Assembly (NCBI GenBank): GCA_029204225.1
Contig: CM055094.1
Location: 30,871,427 to 30,935,426 of the forward strand
Length of the DNA: 64,000 bases
DNA from: Diphasiastrum complanatum
Taxonomy: Eukaryota > Streptophyta > Lycopodiopsida > Lycopodiales > Lycopodiaceae
Direction of reading: 5' to 3'
Numbering within the stretch: position 1 is the stretch's first letter; every line of letters starts with the position of its first letter. Shown here in pieces: positions 1-10,687 of this stretch. A program made the position numbers and the translations under genes. The notes below the pieces were generated by a model. It was not told where the DNA came from and searched no databases. It was given only the letters and a program-made list of their open reading frames with translations.

Positions 1-61
1 AAGCATAGGACTTCACTTGGAGTATTATCAAAGTCTATGCTAAAACTAGTTGAAGAGGGAG
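1..61 (+). pseudogene. 3' end of a Copia-B polyprotein plus polypurine tract
   Basis: The first 61 bases are nearly identical to 59936-59993. They encode the last residues of a Copia RNase H domain (ending LVEEGV), followed by the purine stretch GAAGAGGGAG that sits directly before the LTR. The rest of the element lies to the left of the window. This is the 3' tail of one more Copia-B copy. Confidence 0.85.
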
Positions 62-711
62 TGTGAAAGATTCAACTAGTTTCATCACATTTTGCAATAT
101 TTTCATATTTGGCATATTGAGGCCAAAACTTGCTTTAGACTTAGAGGTTGACTTTTCAAAGTTCATTAGTCTAAATCTCATTTGAGTAGACACTTTTTGA
201 AAGTGTGGGAAAGATAGAATGCGAGTTTGAGTAGATTCAATTTGAATAAGTTGGGTACATTGAATCTAGACCCAAAATTGGTAGGGTTAGCATTTTGGTG
301 GGAAAGCCAAGTGGCCAAATAGGGTTTGGACCTGTTATAAAAGGATGTAACTCATGGAGAGAGTCATCTTCTCTCTTCTCTATCTCATTTCATGCTTATA
401 CATGGTTCTCTTGGATTCTACTATCCATTGGTGCACTATCTTGGTGATTGCTTGCAATTGTATGTGTAGAATGATCTATATTTGCTATTTTTGAATCCAC
501 ACGTGTGAAATACAGTAGCTTGCTGGTTTTGTACGGACAACAACAGTACATAATCATTTCATTCAAGTTTGATCAAGTTCTGTTAGTGTTTGCATCTCAA
601 ATTGTGTGTAGATGCTGATTTTTCTACATTGGTGAGATTGGTAGTGTATTTCTCTTTCTAACCAAAGATCATTCAAGTAGATTGGATCTTAAGGATCTGA
701 AATCTTTCACA
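62..711 (+). repeat. LTR of Copia family B (3' LTR, 650 bp)
   Basis: The repeat begins TGTGAAAGATT and ends AATCTTTCACA, so it has 11-base inverted ends of TG...CA type. A near-identical copy lies at 59994-60642 and an inverted copy at 55641-56280. It has a TATA-like stretch (TTATAAAAGG, near 336) consistent with an LTR promoter. It directly follows the polypurine tract, so it is the 3' LTR of an element that extends out of the window. Confidence 0.93.
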
Positions 712-752
712 GGCATCATAGTACCCCATGGTCATCATTTCGAAAGAACTGA

Positions 753-1194
753 TTAGCTGACAACCCAGTGCACGCTCAAGATTTGTTTTGTTCTTGCATA
801 TATAATCGGATCCAAAAGACAAGTGAAGGTTTTATAATATTCGGACATCGGTGCGAGGGAATCTTTTAACTGAATCCTCATTCGTTCTTCCTTAGCCCTC
901 TGTATATGCGACAAAAAGTTTGAAAGGCAATCCAAGTCCTCTCATGCCTTTGCCTTCTTATGCTATAAAACCACACCAGCAAATATATTTGCCTAATCAT
1001 ACATTATAAAGAGCTCTCACAAATGATAAATATATTATTTCTAGATTCTTACCTTATAATTTTGGAATGCCAAGAAGAATTCTGACAAAGCTTTTGTTAA
1101 CCTGGTAGTCGGATAGTTCTGTTTGACCTCATCCCAGCTGGCACAGTTCAGGTGCTTCATCATCACCTCTTGAATTCGGATGAACACTTTGTGA
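753..1194 (-). pseudogene. Two-exon gene fragment, product unrecognised
   Basis: Reading the minus strand, an acceptor (TTTATGCAG, ending at 1195) opens an exon at 1194-1053. This exon stays open in one frame and includes the peptide NCASWDEVKQNYPTTRLTKA. It ends at a consensus donor (AAG then GTAAGA). A second acceptor (TTTTATAG) opens 962-753, which continues in phase and includes HIQRAKEERMRIQLKDSLAP before a stop. One TGA near the start of the second exon interrupts the frame and could be a mutated CGA codon. The upstream part is missing and the palindrome cluster at 1250-1380 lies there. I do not recognise the family. The matching splice sites and common reading phase suggest a real spliced gene or a captured fragment of one. 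Confidence 0.5.
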
Positions 1195-1249
1195 CTGCAT
1201 AAATACCGTGATTAGAGAAAAAAATAATTAATGTGAGAGGTAAGCAATA

Positions 1250-1380
1250 GAAACTCGATGACATGCATCGACATGGTGTAACTAACTCGATGCAGTGCAT
1301 CGAGTTGGTGTGTTGGTAGACCAATTGGTACACCAACTCGATGCACTGCATCGAGTTGGTCCACCACTCGATGCTCTGGA
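1250..1380. repeat. Cluster of palindromic CTCGATGCA...TGCATCGAG units
   Basis: Four units carry the same palindromic core. They are near 1252-1276, 1284-1310, 1333-1360 and 1364-1380. The second and third (AACTCGATGCAGTGCATCGA and its complement) are themselves self-complementary and are arranged as an inverted pair around TGTTGGTAGACCAATTGGTA. The first and last units are degenerate. The cluster lies between the spliced minus-strand exons and the DUF7869-type gene. Confidence 0.8.
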
Positions 1381-1395
1381 AATCATGTATGTTCA

Positions 1396-2513
1396 TTAAT
1401 TGGCACAGATGCTGAATGGCGAGGATTGCTTCCGGCTATTTTATATGTTCAGTTGGACACCACAACAAGAGAGAATAAGAATCAAATGGTCTTCGGTTAT
1501 TTGAATATGCTTGTGGAGAAGGGCATTTTCAGAAAAGTAAAGGTTAATTTTCTATTGGTTGGACACACACACGATCATATAGATCAAATGTTCAGCACTT
1601 TCTCTAAAAAGTTGTCGCGGCGAGATGTATTTACGCTTGTCCATCATAGAGGAAGCCTACACTCCTAAGCCAAGCATATTTCATCTCAAAGAGACCATTG
1701 ACTTCAAGGAGTTTGTGAAGTCCTCAAGAGAACTATGTTTGAAAAAGTTAAATGACATTAGCTATCAGCACTGCTTTCTTATAAAAAAAATATGGAAAAT
1801 AAGGTTGTGTTAATGTATGGGAAACAATTGTCAACATGTAAACAATGGCCTCCAACAGATGGTTTGAAATTCTTGATACATGTACCAGTTGCTCTGATGA
1901 AGTCCGCAAAGCAGATGCCTATGTTATTAGCCAAAGAAGTTAAAGATGCTGAAAAACAAACAAGACCTATTGATTATCGAAAGTGCATAGAAGAGCATAA
2001 ACTTCTAATTGAGAAAGCAAAAAAATATGTGGGAGAACAGGATACTAAATGGTGGGATACATTTTATGAGGAGCAAATGGTGATATTAAGTAATATTGAG
2101 GACGAGAAATGAGAACTCTCATTTGACTTCGTGTGGCTTGTCCATCAAAGTAATATTGAAACATAGCACGTACAGATAACAGAACATCATAAATGTGTTA
2201 GAGTGACCATAGAGATGTATTGTCTCTCTGTGGAGCAAGGCGGTCAACAAGTAGGAGGGACAGACTAGCCCAAATGTGGAAGGGTGACCCGCAAGATATC
2301 CAAGAGGGTACTTTGGTAGCTACACTGGCAACAGATGATGATCTCGGTCACCCCTTTTGGATTGGAAAAGTACTCACGCTTCATCGAGGCGATATCACAT
2401 TCAAGATTAAAGACATAACCGTGCATTGGTTTAAAACAGATCACATTGATCCATTCAAAGGGAGGTACAGCCTCGAGATGGTATGTACAGTGCATGGTAA
2501 AGGGAAGAAGTGA
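1396..2513 (+). pseudogene. DUF7869-type mobile-element protein, broken
   Basis: The first block (to about 1640) has the motifs QLDTTTRENKN and VGHTHDHIDQMFS. These are typical of the DUF7869 family, which is scattered through plant and animal genomes and resembles an RNase-H-fold transposase core. A frameshift near 1630-1640 moves the reading frame, which continues with EEAYTPKPSIFHLKETIDF. A second shift near 1795 leads into a helical C-terminal block (1800-2112). After a gap, 2220-2513 encodes a small beta-rich segment (HPFWIGKVL, ITVHWFKTDHIDPF) like the chromo/tudor-like tail seen in such proteins. The N-terminal part is missing. The family call rests on remembered motifs, so the function is inferred. 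Confidence 0.6.
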
Positions 2514-3880
2514 AAAACAAAGAATACTCCAAATTCTTCTTTATTGTCTTTAGAGGAAGTGGATATTTTAGTGTACGACTTCATGCTCACCACAACAGGT
2601 TATTTGAGAAAGTCTACTATTGAAATCCTAAAGCAAAAAATTCCCATGACAAATGATGTGGGACCGTCCTGATGAACCAGAAGAAGTATGGAAAACTATG
2701 AAAATTACGGCTTGCATCATGAGGAAGGCAATGTTTTAGTACATAGTGAAGAAGAGGATGCTTCTTCCACCACTTCAAGATCATCAACACCTATAACTAA
2801 TGATAGTGACTAGCATTTGGACATGTATGAGTCCAAAGAGTTTTGAATATCACGTGTGTCACAAAAGATAACTAATTATTATTTTTGTTTCTCACTTTTA
2901 TATCGTAAGAGTATGAGCATCTTAAAATGTGCTTCTTTTTTAAACATAGTACTCTTTGAAAGGAAATGTTCTTCCAAGTGGTCTTGAGAACCCCAAAAAC
3001 GGTATAATTGTAGTCATTGTCAAGAACAAAAAAAGTCTTTGTTTTAAGATAATTTGAAAAACACTTTGCGCATGTGTATTGCTTTTTTGTTGACACCCTC
3101 TCCAAATGTTTCCCCTTAGTTGGAAAAATTACCCATTCAACAGAGAATTGTGTTCAACCGGTTCAAGTTATAGAAAAGCTGATTTACTTTGGGAATAGAG
3201 GGTTCCTGGCCATACCTGGCCAAAAAAAAGTTTTTCGAGCACTCGTGTGAGTGATTCATGAACAATGAACATACACAGCTGGGAACGTGGAGTCCGAGGT
3301 GACGGGACCATTTTTGTATGGTGGAAGGCCTTGACCAAGGGCCTTCTGACCTGCAAGGAACGCCTCATATCTTCCACTACATAATGCCATGTGAGAAGGT
3401 AGAGAGAGAACGTGCATTCAGTAGAGGAGAGAGAACTCACATTCCTTAGAGCTAGGAGAAAGAATGCACATTCCGTAAAAAGAGAACACACATTCTAAAA
3501 AAGAGAATGATTGATTGAGAGAAAAGTGGATAGACATTCTAAACACCTGAGCACATGGCATTATGGGCCCGAGTCGTGTGTATATCCGTGTTTCTCATGA
3601 TCCAGCTACCCGTCTTCTCTTTACGAAGCGTGCATCATGCACTTGCACGTACTGTTAGGCTCGCAGTTAAAATGAACGGGACAATGCAAGCCATGTTTTT
3701 CTCGACCAAAGCATGTGATCCTGAGTCCTGACTCCTGACGCAAACATTTTTGCAAATCGCTACAATGTATATTGCTGCATTCACACGAGAGTAACGTTGG
3801 CTTAAATACTTCTTACACTCCATAACAAGGCCGGATCAGAAAGTTCTAGAGACGCGTAACGCGTTTTGTAGTGTCTCGGG
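2514..3880. other. Unassigned spacer with a short AGAGAAC/CATTC repeat
   Basis: No gene is visible. At about 3408-3500 a degenerate repeat of roughly 30 bases (AGAGAAC followed by CACATTC) occurs three to four times. The rest is low-complexity AT-rich DNA up to the promoter of the next gene. Confidence 0.5.
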
Positions 3881-3894
3881 AGCTATTATATATT
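3852..3894 (+). promoter_or_regulatory. Core promoter: two ACGCGT boxes and a TATA box
   Basis: CTATTATATATT at 3883-3894 is a TATA box about 100 bases before the ATG at 3996. Two ACGCGT motifs (3852-3857 and 3859-3864) lie 20-30 bases upstream of it. ACGCGT fits the CGCG core bound by plant CAMTA (calmodulin-binding) factors, so calcium- or stress-linked control is possible. That last step is inference. Confidence 0.5.
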
Positions 3895-3995
3895 GCGAGT
3901 GCCAGTCGTCTTCCAAACCATGAATATTTGCATTTTGCATTACTCCTGGCCGGCCCTGGCATTGTGTATTGATCTAGCACAGCTAGCAGCTAGCT

Positions 3996-5318
3996 ATGGC
4001 TGATACAGCGCAGAGAGTTAGACCACAGAAGGCTGTAGTCGAGTATCCCCTTCCTGGTGCCAGGCAGACACATGAAATCGTAGCAATAGACGATGTTCTC
4101 GTCATTTCACAGCAGGACTGTAGTGGTCTACTCAAAGTTCCCCTGGATAACATGACTGGCCGTCCTAATGCTGTCAAGCGATTCCAGATGGGTAACTCAA
4201 AGTACTCTGGTTTCCATGGCCTATTCGCGTCCAAGAAGCACCCAGGCTATGTTTGGGGAACTCTTCAATTCGACTCCACCATTCTACTCATTGACCCCCA
4301 TGCCAAAGACCTCAAGAAGCGGCCCGAAAAAATATCCGAGTACCATCTTCCCTCCCAGGTGTGGGGACCCCATGTTGTGATTGAAGACGGAGATGATGTG
4401 TGGACAACTTGCAAAGGCAGTGGGCATTTGGTGAAGATCAATACCAGCCTGCCCCAGCAAGACGATGGTGCATTTACCGTCTATGAATGCCACGGACGAC
4501 CCATCTTCGTAGCTGTGCATCCCACAAGCAAAGAAGTGTACGCAAGCCTGGACCTGGAGAACAAGATATTCCGTATCAACCCCAAAACGGGGTTGCAATC
4601 CCTCATTGATATACCGCCCGAAAGAGGCAACACCCCAGTTGGTCTCATTGCTGGTGACGATGGGAATGTATGGTTCGTGTTGGTGGGTAACAAGTCGGGT
4701 GGAACCGGCACTTTTGGCTGCATATCAAGCACTGGTAATATCACATGGTTCAAGCTTCCTATTCTCAACGCCAACGTTGGTCTAATACATCTTGCTTTCC
4801 AACCAAAGATTAACTCCGGCTTCATTATAAATAATCGTGAAGACAACGCGGACATGAAGAACAAAGAAGTGATCCGTCTATGGCTGCTGGGTTCTACTCT
4901 CGTGTCTGCTCAATCCCAGGATGCCATCTTTTCTGTGACCCTGGAAGGCGAGCGAGTTGTGAGGCAGGACACCATAGCTCTACCCACACAGCAATGCTTC
5001 ACTCACCGTCTGCTGCCATATCGCGGTGGGGTGTTCGTGACGGAGCTGGGAGTGTCCACGCTTGCTCACGCAACCGGAGAGGGAATCCATCTTGGCGGGG
5101 CCGTCAATCACATACTTCGCCAGTCGTACCAGATTCCTAGCGAGACGTCTGATGCTTATGGACTGTGGGGCCTTGGAAGGTACTCGGACTCCCTCATATA
5201 TGTCAGCCAAGATGCACTGGAACGGCCGGTTCCATTGAACGGCCAGGACCAGGATCAGCAGGAAGACAAGGTGCTTCCATTGCCTAAGAAGCGCGCTCTC
5301 GCTCCAGCAAACAACTGA
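3996..5318 (+). CDS. Vgb-like (streptogramin lyase-like) beta-propeller protein
   Basis: This is an uninterrupted 440-codon frame, apparently intronless. ATG 3996 is the first in-frame start after the TATA box. The protein shows repeated propeller-blade strands: YVWGTLQFDSTILLIDP (about residues 85-100), VWTTCKGSGHLVKINT (about 130-146), VYASLDLENKIFRINP (about 178-195), NVWFVLVGNKSGGTGTFGCI (about 222-241) and ITWFKLP (about 247-253). The pattern GxDGNVWF...G.I...LP is the hallmark of the virginiamycin B lyase (Vgb) family of seven-bladed propellers. Bacterial Vgb opens the streptogramin B ring using Mg2+ and His/Glu residues. The usual WFTE is WFVL here, so that chemistry may be absent. There is no signal peptide or membrane helix, so it is probably cytosolic. 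Its base composition is GC-richer than its surroundings. It is the best candidate for a working host gene here. Other propeller families (NHL, SMP-30-like) remain possible. Confidence 0.75.
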   Translation: MADTAQRVRPQKAVVEYPLPGARQTHEIVAIDDVLVISQQDCSGLLKVPLDNMTGRPNAVKRFQMGNSKYSGFHGLFASKKHPGYVWGTLQFDSTILLIDPHAKDLKKRPEKISEYHLPSQVWGPHVVIEDGDDVWTTCKGSGHLVKINTSLPQQDDGAFTVYECHGRPIFVAVHPTSKEVYASLDLENKIFRINPKTGLQSLIDIPPERGNTPVGLIAGDDGNVWFVLVGNKSGGTGTFGCISSTGNITWFKLPILNANVGLIHLAFQPKINSGFIINNREDNADMKNKEVIRLWLLGSTLVSAQSQDAIFSVTLEGERVVRQDTIALPTQQCFTHRLLPYRGGVFVTELGVSTLAHATGEGIHLGGAVNHILRQSYQIPSETSDAYGLWGLGRYSDSLIYVSQDALERPVPLNGQDQDQQEDKVLPLPKKRALAPANN

Positions 5319-5395
5319 TCCTAATCTCAGTTATGCATGATGAGACTCATGAAGTGTCTTTCTTTCATAAAAATGACCAGTACTTATATATGTAG

Positions 5396-5398
<3 letters not shown>

Positions 5399-5449
<51 letters not shown>
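5399..5449. repeat. (TC)n microsatellite
   Basis: About 50 bases of pure TC repeats begin 81 bases after the stop codon of the Vgb-like gene, probably within its 3' untranslated region or just beyond. Confidence 0.97.
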
Positions 5450-5452
<3 letters not shown>

Positions 5453-5668
5453 CCATGCTTGACCACGTTCTTCGGGTTATAAGAGTATAGGCCATACCTA
5501 AGATACTCCTAGTCATGCGAGTCTGCATGCTAGTCCTCTTATTATAATCCTTATTATCAGAGTGACCACCATCCCCATGATCTTGTACTATATTGATGGG
5601 ATTTATATCACATTCTCAATATAAAAGAAGAAGATTTTATATAAGTACGTGATAGTTTAATAGTGGTT

Positions 5669-5750
5669 CTTTAGCATTTACCATTTGTTTTATCACTTTC
5701 ACTTTATGTGGTATGTGCCCTCTTTAGCATTTGCCATGGGTTTTATCACT
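5669..5750. repeat. Short direct repeat, 53-bp spacing
   Basis: CTTTAGCATTTACCATTTG... at 5669-5697 recurs as CTTTAGCATTTGCCATGGG... at 5722-5750. Both end TTTTATCACT. This is two units of a degenerate tandem repeat. Confidence 0.7.
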
Positions 5751-5820
5751 CCATGTGAATATAGAGTGTTACAAATTTTAATCCATGTACAAAACATGTA
5801 GCCAAGTGTGCAATTTCCAT

Positions 5821-5822
<2 letters not shown>

Positions 5823-5887
<65 letters not shown>
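5823..5887. repeat. (TC)n microsatellite
   Basis: About 64 bases of uninterrupted TC repeats, a second tract 370 bases downstream of the first. Confidence 0.97.
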
Positions 5888-5890
<3 letters not shown>

Positions 5891-7404
5891 ATATCAATGG
5901 ACACAAATTGCAAAAATCTTAGCATGTATATATCAAAACCAAAACACTATAAATGGCACCCAACCTAGTTGCAAGGTTAAACCTCTATATTAAATACAAC
6001 ACATTGATATACCCTAGTATACAAATATGCATAACTCTCAAGAAATGGACTACATTTGAGAAGCAATGTTTGGCTAGTTCACCAATTTGTTCTAATTGAC
6101 TCATTTCCCAAAAGAGTTGCATGTCAAGCTTCTTGGATGATGCTCGGTCTCTGTTGTCTCTGCCATGCATGTAAGGAACATTTGCCCTTTGATCTAGAAC
6201 CAACGTCCCTTGTCCCTTGTCAGAGCCCTTCCACCTACCATGGGGTGTTGACAATCTGTGAGCGAATTGATTGCAAGTTTCTTATTCTTTGGTCTTACAA
6301 TTTTTGATAGCATGTGGTTTGCTATGTAATTTGAAAAGCCACGAAATATAAGCTTTGCACCCTTGACGATTGGGTGAGGGATTGATGTTGGAAGGTGCAT
6401 CATTAGTCAATGAAGTATTAGTTGGTAATGGTTCACAAGACATGTTCCAAATATATGACAATGGCTTGAGAAATGCTCGAATTAATTGACTACCAGCAAT
6501 TTTGTACTTGGTTGCATTGTAACATTTTGTTCGGTGTCGTCGATGTCCGATAACATACATCGAATCAAGACATTATTGGATAACATGCCTTGTCATGGAA
6601 CTTCAAATTCGAACTTCAAAATTTTTGAACATATTTTCCAAAAAATAATTACTCCTTTTTGCAATTGAAAACAATTGCCTCCATAGATGATATATGCATC
6701 TTTACCACTCGCTTTTCCTTTTCTTCTCTTCACAAGAAATCCATTCAAGTGAAGGATTATGTTTTTCGTATAGCAATAACATAGTGGTAGTCCCAGTCAT
6801 GCATATCATGAAAGCACATATTAAGAAAAAACTTGTGCAACGTATTGAAACATCCCCGGAAACTATAAAAATCTTTGTATTGCAATAATCTGAAATTTCG
6901 ATAATTATGTTAAAAAGAAATTTCGTTTAGATACAACATTTTATTCTATGAAGGTACCAACTTTATTGACATATTTACAATCCATATCATCCAAAAAAAT
7001 TGAAGCTCTACAATGGTTTTTGAATATGCCATATGGATGTTGAGTATCTTTTCTTCAAGTGGTTTAAATTTGTAACAACATCAATTTAGCCTTTTCATAG
7101 CTAGAACTCAAACTCTCCTCTATTTTCTCATTTAGATAATGAAAAGCATAATCATGTTGAAAATTTGAATTACTTGGATGAGGAACAAACAATAGTTGTG
7201 ATTCTATTTCCAAAGCAAAGGTGAAATCAACAATTGAATAATCTACCAAAAGTGCTTGATAAAGTTTGTCAGCATCATATTGAGCATTTGAATCTTCAAG
7301 ATCCAACTATAACCTCGGTGTCACGGACACTCGATTTGAGGGGTTGTGCAAGTTCCATGTGTCATCATCATGTAATGCCAAGGGTCATGTCCTTGTAATT
7401 CCAA
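5888..7404. other. Unassigned region
   Basis: I see no convincing gene here. Short frames exist on both strands, for example 7064-7306 on the minus strand (80 codons, acidic, no recognised motif). None has a supporting domain, splice pattern or repeat partner. Confidence 0.4.
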
Positions 7405-7590
7405 GCCTGGCATTACCCATTGGAAGGCTCTTATTTGAGTCATGAGATATATTCGAGCTACCATGGACCAGTGCATTTAGCTATGGAGATGTTAGCAACG
7501 ACAATCTTCATCAGCTCAGTGGCTATTGATGCAAGTTGGGGAGGAGATGCAGACAGTCGTAAGTCTACATCTGGATTTACATTCTTCTTG
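7405..7590 (+). pseudogene. Copia RNase H fragment
   Basis: The translation has HYPLEGSYLSHEIYSSYHG and then DASWGGDADSRKSTSGFTFF. It matches the RNase H entry region of the Copia copy at 47260-47440 (DASWAKDVDTRKSTSGFTFF). The catalytic DASW motif is kept, but flanking stops and a sharp loss of similarity at about 7590 show that this is a fragment. It abuts an LTR-like segment, as if the end of the coding region and the start of the LTR had been deleted. Confidence 0.75.
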
Positions 7591-8248
7591 ACACTGCATT
7601 TTTACATGGAATTTATGATAGGCGAAAAATGCGACAATGTGACAGTCTGCATTTTTTCTCACAATTTATGACAGGCGAAAAATACGACAAAGTGTTGCAA
7701 TTTTTGCATTTTTTTCACCGTCAATTTTAGCGAAGCCCGACGTCGCGGCCTCCTCACGCTCGTCTTATGCACTGTGTAATCAGATTTGACAACGACAACA
7801 GCCACCCACGACCTCCTACAGATGGCACAACCACTTTTGTACCTTCTTCATTTGCACACTATAAAATTTGTCTATATAGTGAATACCTTTTTCAGTCTTT
7901 AGTGAGAGAGAACGAAGCATGATTTGTAACATGTGAGAGAGACATTGTAGATGCTTTCACGGATCGATTCTTTCTTTCAGACAGATTGTCAGTAATAGAT
8001 TCATAACCTTCACAGATTATGATTAGCTTTGTGAAGCACACAGTTACGTCCGCTAATGTTTTGTGCTCACCTGCAATATTGACTTGTATATTTTGTTATA
8101 CTTAATCTGATTACAGCTTTGTTTGGTTCTGCGTTCAGATTCATGTCAATATTGTAATGCTTTTCCATGTTCTGTCTGACTATCTAATTGATTTGTCTGG
8201 TTGTCTGCTCATCACTTCTGCTACCACATCCTCTCATTTTCTTTGACA
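7591..8248 (+). repeat. Copia-A 5' LTR, probably truncated at its left end
   Basis: The right edge is defined by CTTTGACA followed directly by the primer-binding site TGGTATCAGAGCC. The left edge is uncertain because the segment runs straight into an RNase H fragment. A TATA-like stretch (CACACTATAAAATTTG, near 7860) fits an LTR promoter. Confidence 0.65.
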
Positions 8249-8261
8249 TGGTATCAGAGCC
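8249..8261 (+). other. Primer-binding site, tRNA-iMet type
   Basis: TGGTATCAGAGCC is complementary to the 3' end of plant initiator tRNA-Met, the standard primer of Copia elements. It starts right after the LTR-terminal CA. Confidence 0.9.
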
Positions 8262-8452
8262 AAAGATATCAGAACCTATCTGATTCTTTAAGTAGTTTCA
8301 TTTCAAAGCTATTTCTATAGCCTAATAAGCTTCCACAGAAACAAGACTCTACTAGCCAATAGAGTGATTGTCTTCTTGTTCTGTAATTTAGCACCAGATT
8401 TTCATACTTAAGTCACTGATAGTTACTCCTATCACCTAGACTAATCTTCCAC

Positions 8453-10325
8453 ATGGATTTCCAAGGGAAAGCCAGTCCTATCATGGACAAGCTTGATGGA
8501 GCTAATTACCATTTGTGGAAATTTAAGATGAGAATCGTGCTAATGGCTAAAGAGTTGTATGACATTGTTACAGGTGCAGAGGGAATACCCGAAGCTGATG
8601 ACGCAACAATCTCCAGATGGAAGCTGAAGGATTGCAAAGCATTTGCGTTGATCATCTTCAACATTTCGGATACTCAGATCGGCCATGAGTCCGAAGCTCA
8701 GACATCCAAGGAAGTCTGGGACATCTTGAGCACATTATACGAAGTGCCAGATATAGCTTCCAAGCTACATCTCAGGAAGAAATTTTACTCCCTCAAGATG
8801 GCTAATGGTGATTCCCTGCAGAATCACATCAACCAGTTCAAGAACCTGCTGAAGCAAATGGCCATTGTCGGATCTGTCATAGACAATCAAGATGCAGTAA
8901 TGCAACTGCTTAGAAGCTTGTCAAGCTCATATGACAGCTAGGTGATGATCATGACGATGCATCCAGAGCTGACTCGTTCAAGAGTCATTGCAATGTTGTT
9001 GCAAGAAGACACGCGGAGGAACGAAGTCTCCAGTTCCTCAACCGATTCTCACGACTTGTACACCAACAAAGGCACGACTAAGCAGAAGACGAAAAAAGGC
9101 TTGAAGCAATCAAAGCAAGACCAGAAACCAACATAGCACAAAGAACAGTCAAACTCGCAAACTAAGAAGAAGCTGTTCTATAGATACTGCAAGAGAAACA
9201 ACCAAGAGATTCAAGACTGCTGGATACCACAAGCAAAGAACAACAGCAAGGGCCAGTCAAATGAAGTGGCCAGTGCAGCTACAGAAGCTCCACAACTCAT
9301 TTAAGAAACGGATCATGATGCTTTCATGACCAGCCATCAAGGAGCATCCAACGAAAGTTCTTGGTTTTTGGATTCTAGTGCCACTCAGCATATGACCAGT
9401 CTCATTGGATGTTTCGAGTCCTATACACCCTACAGTACCAACAAATACATTCACCTTGGCGATAATAGCACACAAGCTATCAAAGGTGAAGGTATTGTAA
9501 GATTAAGCTTTGCAAATGATCAGTCTGAGCTATTTTTTAAAGTCTTGTATGTACCCAATCTGTCTACAAATCTACTCTCTGTAAGTAGAATCACAGATCT
9601 AGGACAAAGTAGAATTTGAATGTGATCAATGCAAAGTAGGTGATAGGACAGACAAGATCCTAGCACTCGAAAAGAGACATGGATACTTGTATAGATTAAG
9701 TCATTGCTTTTCTGCCTCTAGTTAGGCGCTCAGTACTTCTATTCAATCAAATGTAAGTTTACTTTGGCATTATAGACTTGGTCACTTGAATCATGCTTCT
9801 GTACAACAAATGTCTAAACATTCTATTGTTCTTGATCTAGACTATCCTGATAATAAAATCAAATTATCTATCTGTCAAAACTGTTTAGTTGGTAAACAGA
9901 CTGGGAAACCATTTAGATCAAGCCATCAACATACTGCTAGAGGATTGTTAGATGTTGTACATTCAGATATTTGTGGCCCGATGCAGAATCCTTTTATGAA
10001 GGATGCAAAGTATTTCATAATTTTTATTGAGGCATTCTCCAGAAGAACTATGGTGTATTTTATCAAGAAGAAATAAGAAGCTTATAATTGCTTTAGAATC
10101 TTCAAAGAGTGTGCAGAAAAAGAGACTAGGAGGACGATCAAAGTCCTGAGGTCTAACAATGGTGGAGAGTACATCTCTACCAAATCTAAGGAGTACTGCC
10201 AAAGCCAAGGCATTGAGTAGCAATTTATCACTCCTTATTCTCCTCAGTCAAATGGCTTGGCCGAGAGAAAGAATCGTACTCTGGTTGAATCAACTAAATG
10301 TATGCTGGTGCATGCATCACTGCCC
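8453..10325 (+). pseudogene. Copia-A gag-protease-integrase, truncated
   Basis: The domains come in order. Gag is at 8453-8938 (starts MDFQGKASPIMDKLDGANYH, UBN2 type) with an in-frame TAG at 8939. Next come a degraded zinc knuckle near 9170-9230 and a protease at about 9360 (WFLDSSATQHMT, where families have DSGA). Then follow the pre-integrase HHCC region (LWHYRLGHLNHASV, CQNCLVGK) and the integrase core with HSDICGP and RSNNGGEY, where the second Asp is replaced by Asn. It also has NGLAERKNRTL, which keeps the Glu. Several stops break it. The frame stops resembling Copia at about 10325, where the next mobile unit begins. No reverse transcriptase follows. Confidence 0.85.
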
Positions 10326-10687
10326 ACATTAGGGGAAATATGGGTTCAAAATGGGCCCTTTAAAAAATTTCACTTTAGAGAGAAGTTACGTAGAGAGAGA
10401 ATGCAAGCTGGTAACTTCTGGTCGCCGTTTTTCGAGTTTTTGGCCTTGCCCGACGTTTAACTAGTATGGTTAACTTCAGACAATAGTTAGTTTAGCATGA
10501 GATGTAATAACTTCTCTTCATGCTCGTTCCCAAATTCGGGACTAGAGCTTTAAGACTGAAAATATTGGTGTGCTGAATGCAAATACTGAAGTGGGAGAGG
10601 CAAAACTTTCGAAATCACTGTATGCTTATAATGAAATATGAGGTGGGACGATTTTTCAATGTGACATAAACATTACAAAAGTAAGGA
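10326..10687. other. Left flank and probable 5' leader of TE-X
   Basis: The 360 bases after the Copia break carry no recognisable frame. A GGGTTC...GGGCCC stretch at about 10340-10362 may be near the transposon end, but I found no inverted partner for it. Confidence 0.35.
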
